Origin: Methylophilaceae bacterium
GTDB lineage: Bacteria > Pseudomonadota > Gammaproteobacteria > Burkholderiales > Methylophilaceae
DNA: 64,000 nt
Assembly: GCA_009926205.1 (NCBI GenBank)
Contig: RFPI01000002.1
Location: 1-64,000 of the forward strand
Direction of reading: 5' to 3'
The notes under the pieces are model-generated. The model had not been told where the DNA came from, did no database searches, and was given only the letters and a program-made list of their open reading frames with translations. Of the stretch, positions 1-9,745 are shown in pieces; position 1 is the first letter of the stretch; every line of letters starts with the position of its first letter. Made by a program: the position numbers and the translations under genes.

Positions 1-64
1 TGATATGCAAGTCAGTACAAGGTCAAAAATAATCTCGGCATCGAGCGCACGAACGCTAAACAAA

Positions 65-976
65 CTAAGCCAATAAAGCTGCGCCTAACATCCCAGCAAT
101 ATCATCAGACTGTGATACCCGAATATCTAATGCGCCGCGCAGGACGGGAATCAAATCCCACTCTAGCTGTTGTCTAAGCGCAGGCAAAATCCAATCTTGG
201 GCTTGCATCACTCCTCCACCCAACACCCAATGCTGGATATCCACAATCTTGGCGGCATGGGCCATCGCTATCGCTAAATATCTGCCCGCTTCGGCAAACG
301 CCTGCTGGGCTGCCACATCCCCCTGTTGCGCCTTTTGTGATATTTGTTGCGCGCTCAGATGTTGTCCACTCGCTTGCGCGTAGTTTTGTACCACGCCGCC
401 TGCGGAGGCATATTGCTCAACACAACCGTGATTGCCACAGCCACATAGCCTGCCGTCAGGCACCACAATGAGATGGCCGAACTCCATAGCAACACCATGA
501 TCGCCGGGGAATGGCTGACCAAGGTAGATCAGACCTCCGCCTATGCCTGTGCCCAAACCGATATACATGAGACTCTGCGGTGGCGCGAGCTGCGCAAGAT
601 GATATTCGGCCAATGCCGCACACAATGCATCGTTTTCGATATGTACTGGGCGTTTAATCGTAGAAGCAACTGGCTTGGCGATATGTGCGTGGTGTAAACC
701 CGGCAAATTGGGCGATTGAATAATAGCTTGTGTAACAGGATCGATAAAACCGGGAAAGCCTATGCCCACACTTTCCACTTGGGGATATTGTTGCAAGACG
801 CTGCTGATTTGCTCTGCTAATAAATCAATGATGCGCTCTAGCGCTTGATTCGGTTGTTGTTTGCAAAGCGCAGAAAAATCTGCCTGAAAACGTTGCTGAT
901 GTAACAACTTTAATCCATCGAAGACACCCACGCGGAGATTCGTTCCACCCACATCAATACCAATGCGCAGCGCCAT
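65..976 (-). CDS. glk: ROK-family glucokinase
   Basis: Probable ATP-dependent sugar kinase (glucose to glucose-6-phosphate) of the ROK family, cytoplasmic, 303 residues, the normal ROK length. The N-terminal phosphate-binding stretch IGIDVGGTNLRVGVFD (5-20) is seen, the catalytic Asp is D116 in ENDA, and the ROK zinc site is complete: H168 (EFGH) with C178, C180 and C185 of the CGCGxxGC motif. There is no DNA-binding domain, so it is a kinase and not a ROK repressor. Its ATG overlaps the stop of malQ by one base (TAATG), implying translational coupling in a glgC-GH57-malQ-glk unit, which suggests it phosphorylates glucose released from glycogen. Other ROK substrates (fructose, N-acetylglucosamine) cannot be excluded from sequence alone. 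Confidence 0.85.
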   Translation of the reverse strand: MALRIGIDVGGTNLRVGVFDGLKLLHQQRFQADFSALCKQQPNQALERIIDLLAEQISSVLQQYPQVESVGIGFPGFIDPVTQAIIQSPNLPGLHHAHIAKPVASTIKRPVHIENDALCAALAEYHLAQLAPPQSLMYIGLGTGIGGGLIYLGQPFPGDHGVAMEFGHLIVVPDGRLCGCGNHGCVEQYASAGGVVQNYAQASGQHLSAQQISQKAQQGDVAAQQAFAEAGRYLAIAMAHAAKIVDIQHWVLGGGVMQAQDWILPALRQQLEWDLIPVLRGALDIRVSQSDDIAGMLGAALLA

Positions 977-2433
977 TAATGCAACCTACCATATTGTTGT
1001 AATTGAGTTTGTAAATCACGGCAATATTGCTCATTGACTTGCGACCAATCGAATTTCCACTGCCAATTGCCCTCTACAGTACCGGGAACATTCATCCTAT
1101 GATGCCCATCCAGTCGCAATAGATCTTGCATAGGAATAATGGCTAAGAAGGCAGAACTGGCCAATGCAAGACGCATCAAATCCTCTGGCATTTGGCAGGT
1201 ATCACCTTCTTGCTTCCAGTCATGCGCGATTAAATAATTCAATACTATTTGCTGCTGCTCCACTGTAAGGCTCTGATACCAACCCAGCGAGGTATCATTG
1301 TCATGCGTACCGGTATAGACGACATCTTCAGCCATGATGTGCGCTGGCAAATAAGGATTATTCGCACTGCCGTCAAAGGCAAATTGCAATATTTTCATGC
1401 CGGGCAAACCAAAGCTTTGTTTCAATGCTTCGACTTCAGGGGTAATGATGCCCAAGTCTTCGGCTATCAGTTTCAGCGCAGGCATGCTTTGCTGTATGGC
1501 CTGTAACAAAGCTGCACCCGGTGCCTCTTGCCAACTGCCATTGATGGCAGTAGCTTCTTGTGCAGGAATTTCCCAGGCAGCTTGTAAACCACGGAAATGA
1601 TCGATACGAAGAATATCGAATAGCACGGACTGCGTCTGCATACGCTGTATCCACCAAGAGAAGTGTTGCTCTTGCATAGCAGGCCAGTTGTAGTGTGGGT
1701 TCCCCCAACGCTGACCGGTAGCGGAAAAATAATCAGGCGGCACTCCAGCCACCACGGTCATGTTCAACTGATCATCTAATTTGAATTGCTGAGGTTGTGC
1801 CCAAACATCAGCACTGTCGTAAGACACAAATATGGGAATATCCCCAAATAGCTGTATGCCACGCAAATGCGCATATTGTTTCAGTTGTTGCCACTGACTA
1901 AAAAACAAAAACTGCACAAATTGGTGAAAATTGATGGCCTCGTGAAGCGCCTTCCGGGCGGTATCTAGCGCATGTGGCACACGCAACTTTATTTCCTGCG
2001 GCCATGTATTCCAAGGCTGTTGCACATAATGCTCACGCAAACTGAGAAACAAAGCAAAATCATCTAGCCAATACGCATGGCGCTGACAAAACTCTGATAA
2101 TGCGTGTTTTTCAGCGTCATTAGCATGCGCATTAAACTCATGAAATGCCATACTCAACGCCGCCGCCCTTTGCTCTGGTAGTGTTTGTTGCAGCCATGTT
2201 TGCTGTTGCAGTTCAGCGAGTGAGATAAATTCAGGATTGCCGGCATGGGCCGATAAACATTGATAGGGAGATTTGTCCCCATGCGTCATATTCACTGGCA
2301 AAGTTTGCCATACCTGACAACCACAGCCCTTCAGTAAATCGATAAAGCGATAGGCATCTTCACCCATGCTACCACTCGGCAAAGAGCTAATATGCAACAA
2401 CAATCCGGCTATTTTTTGTTGGTAATTAAACAT
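976..2433 (-). CDS. malQ: 4-alpha-glucanotransferase (amylomaltase, GH77)
   Basis: Transfers 1,4-alpha-glucan segments between maltodextrins and releases glucose. It has 485 residues, the length of a compact bacterial amylomaltase without the long N-terminal extension of E. coli MalQ. GH77 catalytic residues are visible: nucleophile D278 in RIDHFRG, acid/base E325 in IAEDLG, and D378 in the HDND motif. The gene lies between the GH57 gene (8-bp overlap upstream) and glk (1-bp overlap downstream). The expected flow is glycogen or maltodextrin to glucose to glucose-6-P within one operon. Confidence 0.95.
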   Translation of the reverse strand: MFNYQQKIAGLLLHISSLPSGSMGEDAYRFIDLLKGCGCQVWQTLPVNMTHGDKSPYQCLSAHAGNPEFISLAELQQQTWLQQTLPEQRAAALSMAFHEFNAHANDAEKHALSEFCQRHAYWLDDFALFLSLREHYVQQPWNTWPQEIKLRVPHALDTARKALHEAINFHQFVQFLFFSQWQQLKQYAHLRGIQLFGDIPIFVSYDSADVWAQPQQFKLDDQLNMTVVAGVPPDYFSATGQRWGNPHYNWPAMQEQHFSWWIQRMQTQSVLFDILRIDHFRGLQAAWEIPAQEATAINGSWQEAPGAALLQAIQQSMPALKLIAEDLGIITPEVEALKQSFGLPGMKILQFAFDGSANNPYLPAHIMAEDVVYTGTHDNDTSLGWYQSLTVEQQQIVLNYLIAHDWKQEGDTCQMPEDLMRLALASSAFLAIIPMQDLLRLDGHHRMNVPGTVEGNWQWKFDWSQVNEQYCRDLQTQLQQYGRLH

Positions 2434-4156
2434 TCACTTCCTGACCACGTCGCATCGTGCCGACATTGTCTGCTGCTTGGGTACCTTGGCTAATCGATTG
2501 CGTCAAATGTTCAGGCACATCCTCTTTGAGGAGTTGATATAAATTGGCCAGATTGCGGCGATACAATCTATCAAAGCTTTGCACGCTCACCGCATCGTTA
2601 TAATCGCCAAACCACCAAAACCAATCCGAGCCTTCACAAATAGCCAACTGTCTTTCACAAGCTTTTTGCTCATCTGCGCTTAATTGTGCAGAAGCCATCA
2701 CACGGTCATACACAAGTTTGGCATCGCATAACAAATCCCAAGCATTGTTTTTATCGTGCTCCCCTATCCAAGTACTAAAGCTGCCATATACCCAACTACC
2801 GGCGGCAATATCACTCAACGTTGTAGGTGGAGGTAACTGGCCTTGTTCGGTCAGGGTAAGTACTTCGCTAAAGGTCGTGGTTTGAATCACGGGATGCTGA
2901 GCAAGCGCCTCATAGAGCTCTTTAAGGAAATAGAAACCGTTATAGGGATAATATTCCCAAGCGTTTTCTCCATCCAAAATCACGCTCACCACGGCTGGGC
3001 CATTGCCATTGCGTTGTGCATGTATCTCTTCTAGCTCATGGATAAAATCTGCCACCGCCACACTGGCGTGTTGTTTGGCATATTCAAACCCTATCTTGTC
3101 TGACAACATGTCATCACGGAAGAAACAGACAATCTTGTGTCCCTCATGTTGTATCGCATAGCTTTGGTATAAGTAATCCGCTTTATCGGGAATATTGCTA
3201 TGGCTCATTTTTTGCAGACTATTAGCGAGCACCCCTTGTCCGGTCGCAGCCCAATGCACCCCTTCCGCTGCCATTAATCCCAAGCCTTCATAACTGACTG
3301 CACCCTCGGCTGGCCACATACCATTGGGCTGACTACCGAAGCGTTTTTTGTGAGATTGTTGAGCGGAGCGAATATGCGCCAAAGCACGTTGTTTGCCATT
3401 AGGGTAGGCTTTATGCAGAGGCAAAGGCGCAAACGGCATAGCGTCTCGCGTGGACTTAAAATCCAACAACAAAGGTAATATAGGATGGTAATGCGGTGTA
3501 GAAGAGACCTCGATACGCCCTTGTTTAGCCAAGTGCTGATAACGTCCTGGCAGCTCACGCATAATTTGCGCTATCAAATTGAATAATTTCTGACGTTCTT
3601 GCACGGTAAATTGTTCGCCCTTGCTCATCAAGCTTTGAACGAACAAATTATGGCGTTTAATACTTTCACCCATCCAAGCCAAGTGATACCAAGTGATCAA
3701 ATCGGCCATATATTGCCCAGACAGGTAGTTAGAGGCTGTCGATTCCTCATGCTTGAGTGCCCGATAAATATTGTGCAAACGTTGATATTGCGCATAGGGC
3801 GCGAGCATTTTCTCGTGATGGCTTTTAAAGCAGCTATCTACGATTAAGCAACGCTCATGCTTTTCCAAGTACTCCAAGTTCTCGCGTGCCAACATCGCCA
3901 ACAGAGGATCACGAATCTCAGCGCTATCAAACTGTTGTACGTAGTCCTCTATTTGATCCAGTAGCACTGGCACAAAGTTGAAAGTGACTTTGACATGTGG
4001 GTTCTGCTCCACGTGATAAGCCATATCGGTATAGTCTTTAATGGCGTGCAAATAGGTCCAAGGCAACACATATTCGCCAGTCAGGGTGTCGCGGTAATCC
4101 GGCTGATGCATGTGCCAATACAAATTGAGGTAAAGCTTGGACGGGTGGTCAGACAT
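2426..4156 (-). CDS. GH57 family alpha-glucan hydrolase/transferase
   Basis: Glycoside hydrolase family 57 protein acting on alpha-glucans (alpha-amylase, amylopullulanase or 4-alpha-glucanotransferase type; substrate unresolved). The open frame extends to 4219, but the first 21 codons give an implausible hydrophobic/Arg-rich leader. The ATG at 4156 is preceded by GGAAG at good spacing and starts MSDHPSKLYLNLYWHMHQP, placing the family HxHQP motif at residues 15-19, as is usual. Further GH57 landmarks are GMWPAEGAV (nucleophile Glu) and LDGENAWE (acid/base Asp region), giving about 576 residues. There is no signal peptide from this start, so it is cytoplasmic. It sits between glgC and malQ, pointing to a role in glycogen turnover. 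Confidence 0.88.
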   Translation of the reverse strand: MSDHPSKLYLNLYWHMHQPDYRDTLTGEYVLPWTYLHAIKDYTDMAYHVEQNPHVKVTFNFVPVLLDQIEDYVQQFDSAEIRDPLLAMLARENLEYLEKHERCLIVDSCFKSHHEKMLAPYAQYQRLHNIYRALKHEESTASNYLSGQYMADLITWYHLAWMGESIKRHNLFVQSLMSKGEQFTVQERQKLFNLIAQIMRELPGRYQHLAKQGRIEVSSTPHYHPILPLLLDFKSTRDAMPFAPLPLHKAYPNGKQRALAHIRSAQQSHKKRFGSQPNGMWPAEGAVSYEGLGLMAAEGVHWAATGQGVLANSLQKMSHSNIPDKADYLYQSYAIQHEGHKIVCFFRDDMLSDKIGFEYAKQHASVAVADFIHELEEIHAQRNGNGPAVVSVILDGENAWEYYPYNGFYFLKELYEALAQHPVIQTTTFSEVLTLTEQGQLPPPTTLSDIAAGSWVYGSFSTWIGEHDKNNAWDLLCDAKLVYDRVMASAQLSADEQKACERQLAICEGSDWFWWFGDYNDAVSVQSFDRLYRRNLANLYQLLKEDVPEHLTQSISQGTQAADNVGTMRRGQEVNV

Positions 4157-4218
4157 ATCAATACTTCCAAATACAAAAAAACAAAATGCCAGCGCGAAAC
4201 CGCGACGGCGAATAATCA

Positions 4219-5496
4219 CTAGCGAATTCTATGGGTTGGCTTTCCCAGCATAGCAGGCGTCACCAGCGTAATCCCTTTGTCAGTGACATAAAAGCGCTTT
4301 TTGTCCTCTTCTGGATTAAAGCCTATCTCCATGCCTTCAGGAATCTCTGCCCCTTTGTCGATGACCACGCGATTTAATTTCACATTTCGCCCTATGGTGA
4401 CCTCGGGCAAGATGACGGAGTCTTTGATCTCACAAAAACTATGGACACGTACATCCGAAAACACGACTGATTGATTGATGACAGAACCACTGACAATACA
4501 TCCACCAGAGATCAAAGAGTCTGTCGCCATACCACATCGGCCTTTATTGTTAAAAACAAACTTGGCAGGTGGCAGTTGCTCTTGATAGGTCCAAATGGGC
4601 CAATCACGGTCGTATAAATTCAACTCAGGGGTCACCTTGGTCAGTTCCATATTGGCCTCCCAATAGGCATCCACTGTCCCTACATCACGCCAGTAGTAAT
4701 TGCCATCTTTGGCGCCAACACAACTATCGGTAAAGCGATGGGCATACACACGATATTTGTCAATGATGCGTGGAATGATGTCTTTGCCAAAGTCATGCTC
4801 TGACTTGCTATCGTCCGCATCGTAAATCAATTGCTCATATAAAAATGCCGCAGAGAAGACATAAATCCCCATACTGGCAAAAGCCTGCTCAGGATTATCC
4901 GGCAATGCTTTGGGATGATCAGGTTTTTCTTGAAATTCGATGACGCGGTCTTCATTGTCCACACCAATCACACCAAACGCTTTTGCATCTTGCAAAGGCA
5001 CATTGATACAGGCGATGGTTAAATCGGCTTTATTTTTTACATGGGCAGCCAACATCTGACCGTAGTCCATTTTGTAGATGTGATCACCGGCCAAAATCAA
5101 CACATATTCTGCACCGATGTTGCGCATAATATCTAAGTTTTGGAAAACCGCATCAGCCGTACCTTTGTACCAATCTTCCTTAACTCGTTGTTGTGCAGGC
5201 CATAACTCGATAAATTCATTAAATTCACCGCGCAGAAAACCCCAACCGCGTTGGATATGTTGATTCAAGCTATGCGATTTATATTGTGTCGCAACACCAA
5301 TGCGACGAATACCCGAGTTGATGCAGTTCGACAGAGGGAAATCAATGATGCGGAATTTGCCGCCAAATGGCACCGCCGGCTTAGCACGAGCGTCCGTCAA
5401 GCTTTTTAGGCGAGACCCTCGTCCGCCTGCAAGTATCAGGGCGACCGTATTTTTGGTCAGCGTACTAATAAACCGTGATGTCATTTCCTGCTGCAT
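4219..5496 (-). CDS. glgC: glucose-1-phosphate adenylyltransferase
   Basis: Makes ADP-glucose from glucose-1-P and ATP, the committed step of bacterial glycogen synthesis. The start is placed at the ATG at 5496 (MQQEMTSRF), preceded by a strong GAGGAG; the frame remains open to 5562 but that extension lacks support. It is about 425 residues, a normal GlgC length. The nucleotide-binding loop [11 protein letters not shown] is at 20-30, the WYKGTADAV sugar-binding segment at 109-117, GDHIY at 137-141, and a left-handed beta-helix C-terminal domain follows from about 300. It is first in the minus-strand unit glgC-GH57-malQ-glk and divergent from glgB, which implies joint control from the 5497-5649 spacer. 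Confidence 0.97.
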   Translation of the reverse strand: MQQEMTSRFISTLTKNTVALILAGGRGSRLKSLTDARAKPAVPFGGKFRIIDFPLSNCINSGIRRIGVATQYKSHSLNQHIQRGWGFLRGEFNEFIELWPAQQRVKEDWYKGTADAVFQNLDIMRNIGAEYVLILAGDHIYKMDYGQMLAAHVKNKADLTIACINVPLQDAKAFGVIGVDNEDRVIEFQEKPDHPKALPDNPEQAFASMGIYVFSAAFLYEQLIYDADDSKSEHDFGKDIIPRIIDKYRVYAHRFTDSCVGAKDGNYYWRDVGTVDAYWEANMELTKVTPELNLYDRDWPIWTYQEQLPPAKFVFNNKGRCGMATDSLISGGCIVSGSVINQSVVFSDVRVHSFCEIKDSVILPEVTIGRNVKLNRVVIDKGAEIPEGMEIGFNPEEDKKRFYVTDKGITLVTPAMLGKPTHRIR

Positions 5497-5549
5497 GATA
5501 CAACTCCTCAGTGTTTTTTCATTGTTAGCGGCAAGATGCGCACGACAAT

Positions 5550-5558
5550 TGCTATAAT
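5550..5558 (+). promoter_or_regulatory. extended -10 promoter upstream of glgB
   Basis: TGCTATAAT contains a perfect TATAAT hexamer (5553-5558) preceded by the TG of an extended -10 element. No convincing -35 hexamer is present at 16-18 bp, as is common for extended -10 promoters. The predicted start near 5565 would give a leader of about 85 nt before the glgB start at 5650. The spacer also lies upstream of the divergent glgC. Confidence 0.55.
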
Positions 5559-5649
5559 GCACAGATGCTGGTGTTCATTATAGGCACGATAGCAAAGGAT
5601 AATCCAGCCCCCAAATCAAGCCTTCCAACAAAGTTGTTAAGAGATTAAT

Positions 5650-7815
5650 TTGAACCAAATTTCAGCCTCACTGATACAGGTAGTGCAAGCCACCCAGCAT
5701 GACCCCTTTGCTTGCTTGGGAGCACATGCTATTGACGACAAAACATGGTCGGTCACCTGCTTTCAGCCTTATGCTGACCAAGTCGAATTTCTCCAAGGCA
5801 AAAAATGGCTGCCACTGGAACGCATCCATGCCGACGGTCTGTTTCAATGGCAGGGCAAACAGGCGGTAAGCTCGCCCTATCAAATTCGCATTACCCAAGG
5901 GCAACATCAATATGTTGTGTTTGACGCTTATAGTTTTCCCCACAGCATTTCTGCCGATGATTTATACCTGTTTGGGGAAGGTCGCTTAAATCAGGCCTAC
6001 CTTATGTTGGGTGCACAGCGTATGCAACTAGAAGGCATAGAGGGTGTGCGCTTTGCAGTATGGGCCCCTAACGCCGAAAGAGTCAGCGTGGTCGGCGACT
6101 TTAATCGCTGGGATGGCCGTATGCACAGTATGCGTAGCCATGGCAGCAGTGGCGTATGGGAGATTTTCGTCCCACACCTACAAGCTAATGATTTATACAA
6201 ATTTGAAATGCGTAACCGGCAAAGTGGCCAAGTCTTGGTGAAAACAGATCCTTATGGCTTTGCCTTTGAGCCACGTCCCGGCACAGCGGCTAAAGTGGTC
6301 GATTTGGACAACCATCAATGGGCTGACCAAGACTGGTTAAAAGCTCGCTGCGAGGCAGATTGGTTGCATCAACCTTTCAACTGCTACGAGTTGCATCTCG
6401 GCTCATGGCGCAGAAACGATGACAAAACTTTCCTCAATTTTGAGCAAATTGCCGATCAACTTATTCCCTATATTCAACAAATGGGTTATACCCACGTTGA
6501 ATTAATGCCAGTATCGGAACACCCCTTGACCGAATCATGGGGCTATCAAACCACAGGCTACTTTGGTGTCACCAACCGTTATGGCACACCGCAACAATTC
6601 AAATCCTTTATCAACCGTTTGCACCAAGCCAATATCGGAGTGATTTTGGATTGGGTTCCTGGTCATTTCCCCAAGGATGATTGGGCCTTGGCTCGCTTTG
6701 ACGGCACGGCCCTGTTTGAACATGAAGATCCGCGTCTTGGTGAACATCAAGACTGGGGGACATATATTTTTAATTATGGCCGTAACGAAGTCCGCAATTT
6801 CTTATTGGCCAACGCCTATTTTTGGCTTAACGAATATCATATTGATGGCTTGCGCGTCGATGCGGTAGCTTCGATGTTGTATTTGGACTATTCCCGCAAA
6901 GAGGGCGAATGGTTGCCCAATCAATATGGCGGTCGTGAAAACTTAGACGCTATCGAATTTCTTAAACAACTCAATTTAATGGTGCACGCTGATTTCCCTG
7001 GTGCCTTTACCATAGCTGAGGAATCTACCTCATGGCCGATGATTTCTCGCCCAGTATATGCGGGCGGATTAGGCTTTTCTATGAAGTGGAATATGGGCTG
7101 GATGAATGACACGCTTAGCTATATAGAAAACGATCCTGTGCATCGTAAATACCATCATCACAAGCTCACCTTTGGTCAGTTATACGCCTACAGCGAAAAC
7201 TTTGTTCTGCCCTTTTCACATGACGAGGTAGTGCATGGTAAGAAATCTTTGCTGGATAAAATGCCCGGCGACGCATGGCAAAAATTCGCCAATTTGCGTC
7301 TATTGCTGACCCATCAACTTTGCACGCCCGGCAAAAAGCTCAATTTTATGGGCAATGAAATAGGCCAAGGACGTGAATGGAATGTGAATGGCAGTATAGA
7401 CTGGAGCCTGCTAGAGTCGCATTGGCACGCTGGCATCCAAAAGGCTGTAGAAGATTTAAACCAATTATTATTAAAAACCCCTGCGCTTTATGAGCTCGAT
7501 TTTGAGGGTCAAGGATTCGAATGGATTGATTGTAATGATGAGAATCATTCCACGCTAAGCTACATAAGACGCGCACGAGACGGGCGTTTTGTATTAATAT
7601 TACTGAATTTCACTCCTGTTCCGCGCCACCACCATCGTATCAATGTGCCGGAAACTGGGGAATATGTAGAACTTTTTAACAGTGATAGCGCCGAATATGG
7701 TGGTAGCAATCTCGGTAATGCCGGTCGTATCCATACCGAGCAAGTCGCATGGATGGGGCCTCACCTGCATTTAACCTTGCCGCCTTTGGGCGCTCTGATA
7801 CTGCAATTAGCCTAA
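5650..7815 (+). CDS. glgB: 1,4-alpha-glucan branching enzyme
   Basis: Introduces alpha-1,6 branches into glycogen. It is 721 residues, a typical GlgB with an N-terminal CBM48 region (FAVWAPNAERVSVVGDFN, about 135-152) followed by the GH13 barrel. GH13 residues are visible: D404 nucleophile in GLRVDAV, E457 in TIAEES, and H524/D525 in FSHDEVVHG. The start is TTG at 5650, preceded by a weak AAGAG; no in-frame ATG before the conserved domain suits better. It is followed 40 bp downstream by pgi on the same strand, so the two probably share a transcript ending at the 9556 terminator. Confidence 0.96.
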   Translation: MNQISASLIQVVQATQHDPFACLGAHAIDDKTWSVTCFQPYADQVEFLQGKKWLPLERIHADGLFQWQGKQAVSSPYQIRITQGQHQYVVFDAYSFPHSISADDLYLFGEGRLNQAYLMLGAQRMQLEGIEGVRFAVWAPNAERVSVVGDFNRWDGRMHSMRSHGSSGVWEIFVPHLQANDLYKFEMRNRQSGQVLVKTDPYGFAFEPRPGTAAKVVDLDNHQWADQDWLKARCEADWLHQPFNCYELHLGSWRRNDDKTFLNFEQIADQLIPYIQQMGYTHVELMPVSEHPLTESWGYQTTGYFGVTNRYGTPQQFKSFINRLHQANIGVILDWVPGHFPKDDWALARFDGTALFEHEDPRLGEHQDWGTYIFNYGRNEVRNFLLANAYFWLNEYHIDGLRVDAVASMLYLDYSRKEGEWLPNQYGGRENLDAIEFLKQLNLMVHADFPGAFTIAEESTSWPMISRPVYAGGLGFSMKWNMGWMNDTLSYIENDPVHRKYHHHKLTFGQLYAYSENFVLPFSHDEVVHGKKSLLDKMPGDAWQKFANLRLLLTHQLCTPGKKLNFMGNEIGQGREWNVNGSIDWSLLESHWHAGIQKAVEDLNQLLLKTPALYELDFEGQGFEWIDCNDENHSTLSYIRRARDGRFVLILLNFTPVPRHHHRINVPETGEYVELFNSDSAEYGGSNLGNAGRIHTEQVAWMGPHLHLTLPPLGALILQLA

Positions 7816-7855
7816 ATTTTTTTAAAAGCATTTTGAACGAACAATAGAAATAAGC

Positions 7856-9511
7856 ATGACAAATCCAACACAAACGCCTTCATGGCAAGCGCTTAGCCAA
7901 CACTACCAAGAAATTTTTCCGCAACATATGCGAGATATGTTTGCCGAGGATGCACATCGCGCAGAAAAACTATCGCTAAAACTCGATGACTTTCTGCTGG
8001 ATTATTCCAAACAGAGAATTACCAGCAAAACGCTGGAATTGTTATTACAGCTCGCGCGTGAGACCGATGTGGAAAACTGGCGTGAGCGTATGTTCACCGG
8101 CGAAAAGATTAACTTTACCGAAAATCGAGCAGTGCTTCACACCGCCCTGCGCAACCGTAGCAACACACCAGTATTAGTCGATGGCAAAGATGTCATGCCA
8201 GAGGTGAATCGTGTATTGAAAAAAATGCGTGAATTCACCGAGCAGGTTCGCGCTGGAAAATGGCAAGGATATTCCGGCAAGCGCATCAACACCGTGGTCA
8301 ATATTGGTATTGGTGGTTCTGATCTTGGTCCTGTTATGGTCTGCAACGCCCTCAAAGCCTTTGCCAGCCCTGATTTAGATGTGCATTTTGTGTCCAATAT
8401 TGATGGCACTCACCTAGCACAAACCTTGCAGGTATGTGACCCAGAGACTACCTTATTTATTGTCGCTTCTAAGACATTTACCACACAAGAAACGATGACC
8501 AATGCTCGCTCTGCACGCACTTGGTTCCTGCAGCATGCCAATGACAGACAACATATCGCTAAGCATTTTGTGGCACTCTCCACCAATGCCATGGCGGTTG
8601 AGGAGTTCGGCATAGACCCAGTGAATATGTTCGAATTTTGGGACTGGGTAGGCGGTCGCTACTCTTTGTGGTCAGCGATAGGTTTATCCATCGCCCTTTA
8701 CATCGGCATGGACAATTTTGAGCAACTGCTCGCAGGCGCACATGAAATGGATCACCATTTTAGAACCGCCCCGCTTGAAAAAAACATGCCCGTGATCATG
8801 GCGATGTTAGGCATCTGGTATAACAATTTCTTTAATTGTGAGACCCACGCCATTCTGCCATATGACCAAGGCTTATCGCGCTTCCCTGCTTACTTACAGC
8901 AAGGCGATATGGAAAGTAATGGCAAATTCGTCAATCGCAAAGGCGAGCGAATTGAATACTCGACTGGTCCCATCATTTGGGGCGAAGCTGGCACCAATGG
9001 GCAGCACGCTTTTTATCAGTTGATTCACCAAGGCAATAAACTTATCCCTTGTGATTTTATTGTGCCCATCAAGAGCCAATATCAAGTGGGTGAACACGGT
9101 AACGAGCATCACAATATTTTGTTGTCCAATATCTTGGCGCAAACCAAAGCGTTGATGCAGGGCAAGACCTCGAAAGAAGCTAAAGCAGAACTTGAAGCAC
9201 AAGGCTTAGATCACCATCAAATCATGACGCTGTTACCGCATCGTGTATTTGGTGGCAATCGTCCAACCAATACCTTGATGATAGATGAGCTGACCCCTAA
9301 AAGTTTAGGTAAATTGATTGCTTTGTATGAGCATAAAATTTTCGTACAAGGGATCGTATGGAATATCAATTCATTCGACCAATGGGGCGTCGAATACGGC
9401 AAACAAATCGCACAGAAGATTTTGCCGCAGCTTTCCAGCAAAGACAGCATCAGCGACCATGATGGTTCCACCAATCGACTTATCAATTATTTTAAGCAGC
9501 ATCACAAGTAA
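7856..9511 (+). CDS. pgi: glucose-6-phosphate isomerase
   Basis: Interconverts glucose-6-P and fructose-6-P. It is 551 residues, matching the long E. coli-type Pgi. The signature [11 protein letters not shown] begins near residue 149, the phosphate-binding SKTFTTQET is at 205-213, and active-site E353 (in MES) and H384 (GTNGQHAF) are present, with the catalytic Lys in VEYGKQIA near the C-terminus. It lies 40 bp behind glgB, linking gluconeogenic hexose phosphates to glycogen synthesis. A strong rho-independent terminator lies 45 bp after the stop. Confidence 0.97.
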   Translation: MTNPTQTPSWQALSQHYQEIFPQHMRDMFAEDAHRAEKLSLKLDDFLLDYSKQRITSKTLELLLQLARETDVENWRERMFTGEKINFTENRAVLHTALRNRSNTPVLVDGKDVMPEVNRVLKKMREFTEQVRAGKWQGYSGKRINTVVNIGIGGSDLGPVMVCNALKAFASPDLDVHFVSNIDGTHLAQTLQVCDPETTLFIVASKTFTTQETMTNARSARTWFLQHANDRQHIAKHFVALSTNAMAVEEFGIDPVNMFEFWDWVGGRYSLWSAIGLSIALYIGMDNFEQLLAGAHEMDHHFRTAPLEKNMPVIMAMLGIWYNNFFNCETHAILPYDQGLSRFPAYLQQGDMESNGKFVNRKGERIEYSTGPIIWGEAGTNGQHAFYQLIHQGNKLIPCDFIVPIKSQYQVGEHGNEHHNILLSNILAQTKALMQGKTSKEAKAELEAQGLDHHQIMTLLPHRVFGGNRPTNTLMIDELTPKSLGKLIALYEHKIFVQGIVWNINSFDQWGVEYGKQIAQKILPQLSSKDSISDHDGSTNRLINYFKQHHK

Positions 9512-9549
9512 TATAGCCCGTCAGATTTTTGCCTTGGCTTAAATCCCAA

Positions 9550-9578
9550 AAAAAACCCCGCACAAGCGGGGTTTTTTA
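9550..9578. terminator. bidirectional rho-independent terminator after pgi
   Basis: A perfect GC stem CCCCGC (9556-9561) / GCGGGG (9566-9571) with a 4-nt ACAA loop is flanked by an A-run on the left and a T-run on the right. It can terminate pgi on the plus strand and the convergent sppA transcript on the minus strand. Confidence 0.9.
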
Positions 9579-9588
9579 TCATACAAAG

Positions 9589-9745
9589 CTAAACCACATT
9601 AAAGTTATACGTCACGATTTGGCTATTGCCGGCCAAATCCGATACAGTCAAAGCGACACTCGCTGGTCCTGCATTGGTGGCGACGAAAGAAACCGAGTCA
9701 AGCATATCGGTTGAACTGCGTTTAAATACCAAGCCCGCAGAAAAG
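9589..9745 (-). pseudogene. C-terminal remnant of an Ig-like extracellular protein
   Basis: The minus strand between the sppA stop and the terminator reads, in a frame different from sppA, as about 50 codons ending at TAG (9589-9591). The translation contains SVSFVATNAGPASVALTV followed by SDLAGNSQIVTYNFNVV, which has the alternating beta-strand pattern and DxAGN turn of bacterial Ig-like/adhesin domains. No start codon with a ribosome-binding site precedes it and it abuts the sppA stop directly, so it reads as the stranded 3' end of a lost larger secreted or surface protein. Assignment to a fold is by eye only. A chance frame is possible but unlikely given the pattern and its clean end. Confidence 0.5.

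Noticed and set aside
1-64. Open minus-strand frame at the left edge, after glk
   Set aside because: Reads without a stop to the window end, but has no start codon with a ribosome-binding site and no recognisable family, and is too short to judge.
473-697. Plus-strand frame of 74 codons inside glk
   Set aside because: Antisense shadow of a clear ROK kinase; no ribosome-binding site or family.
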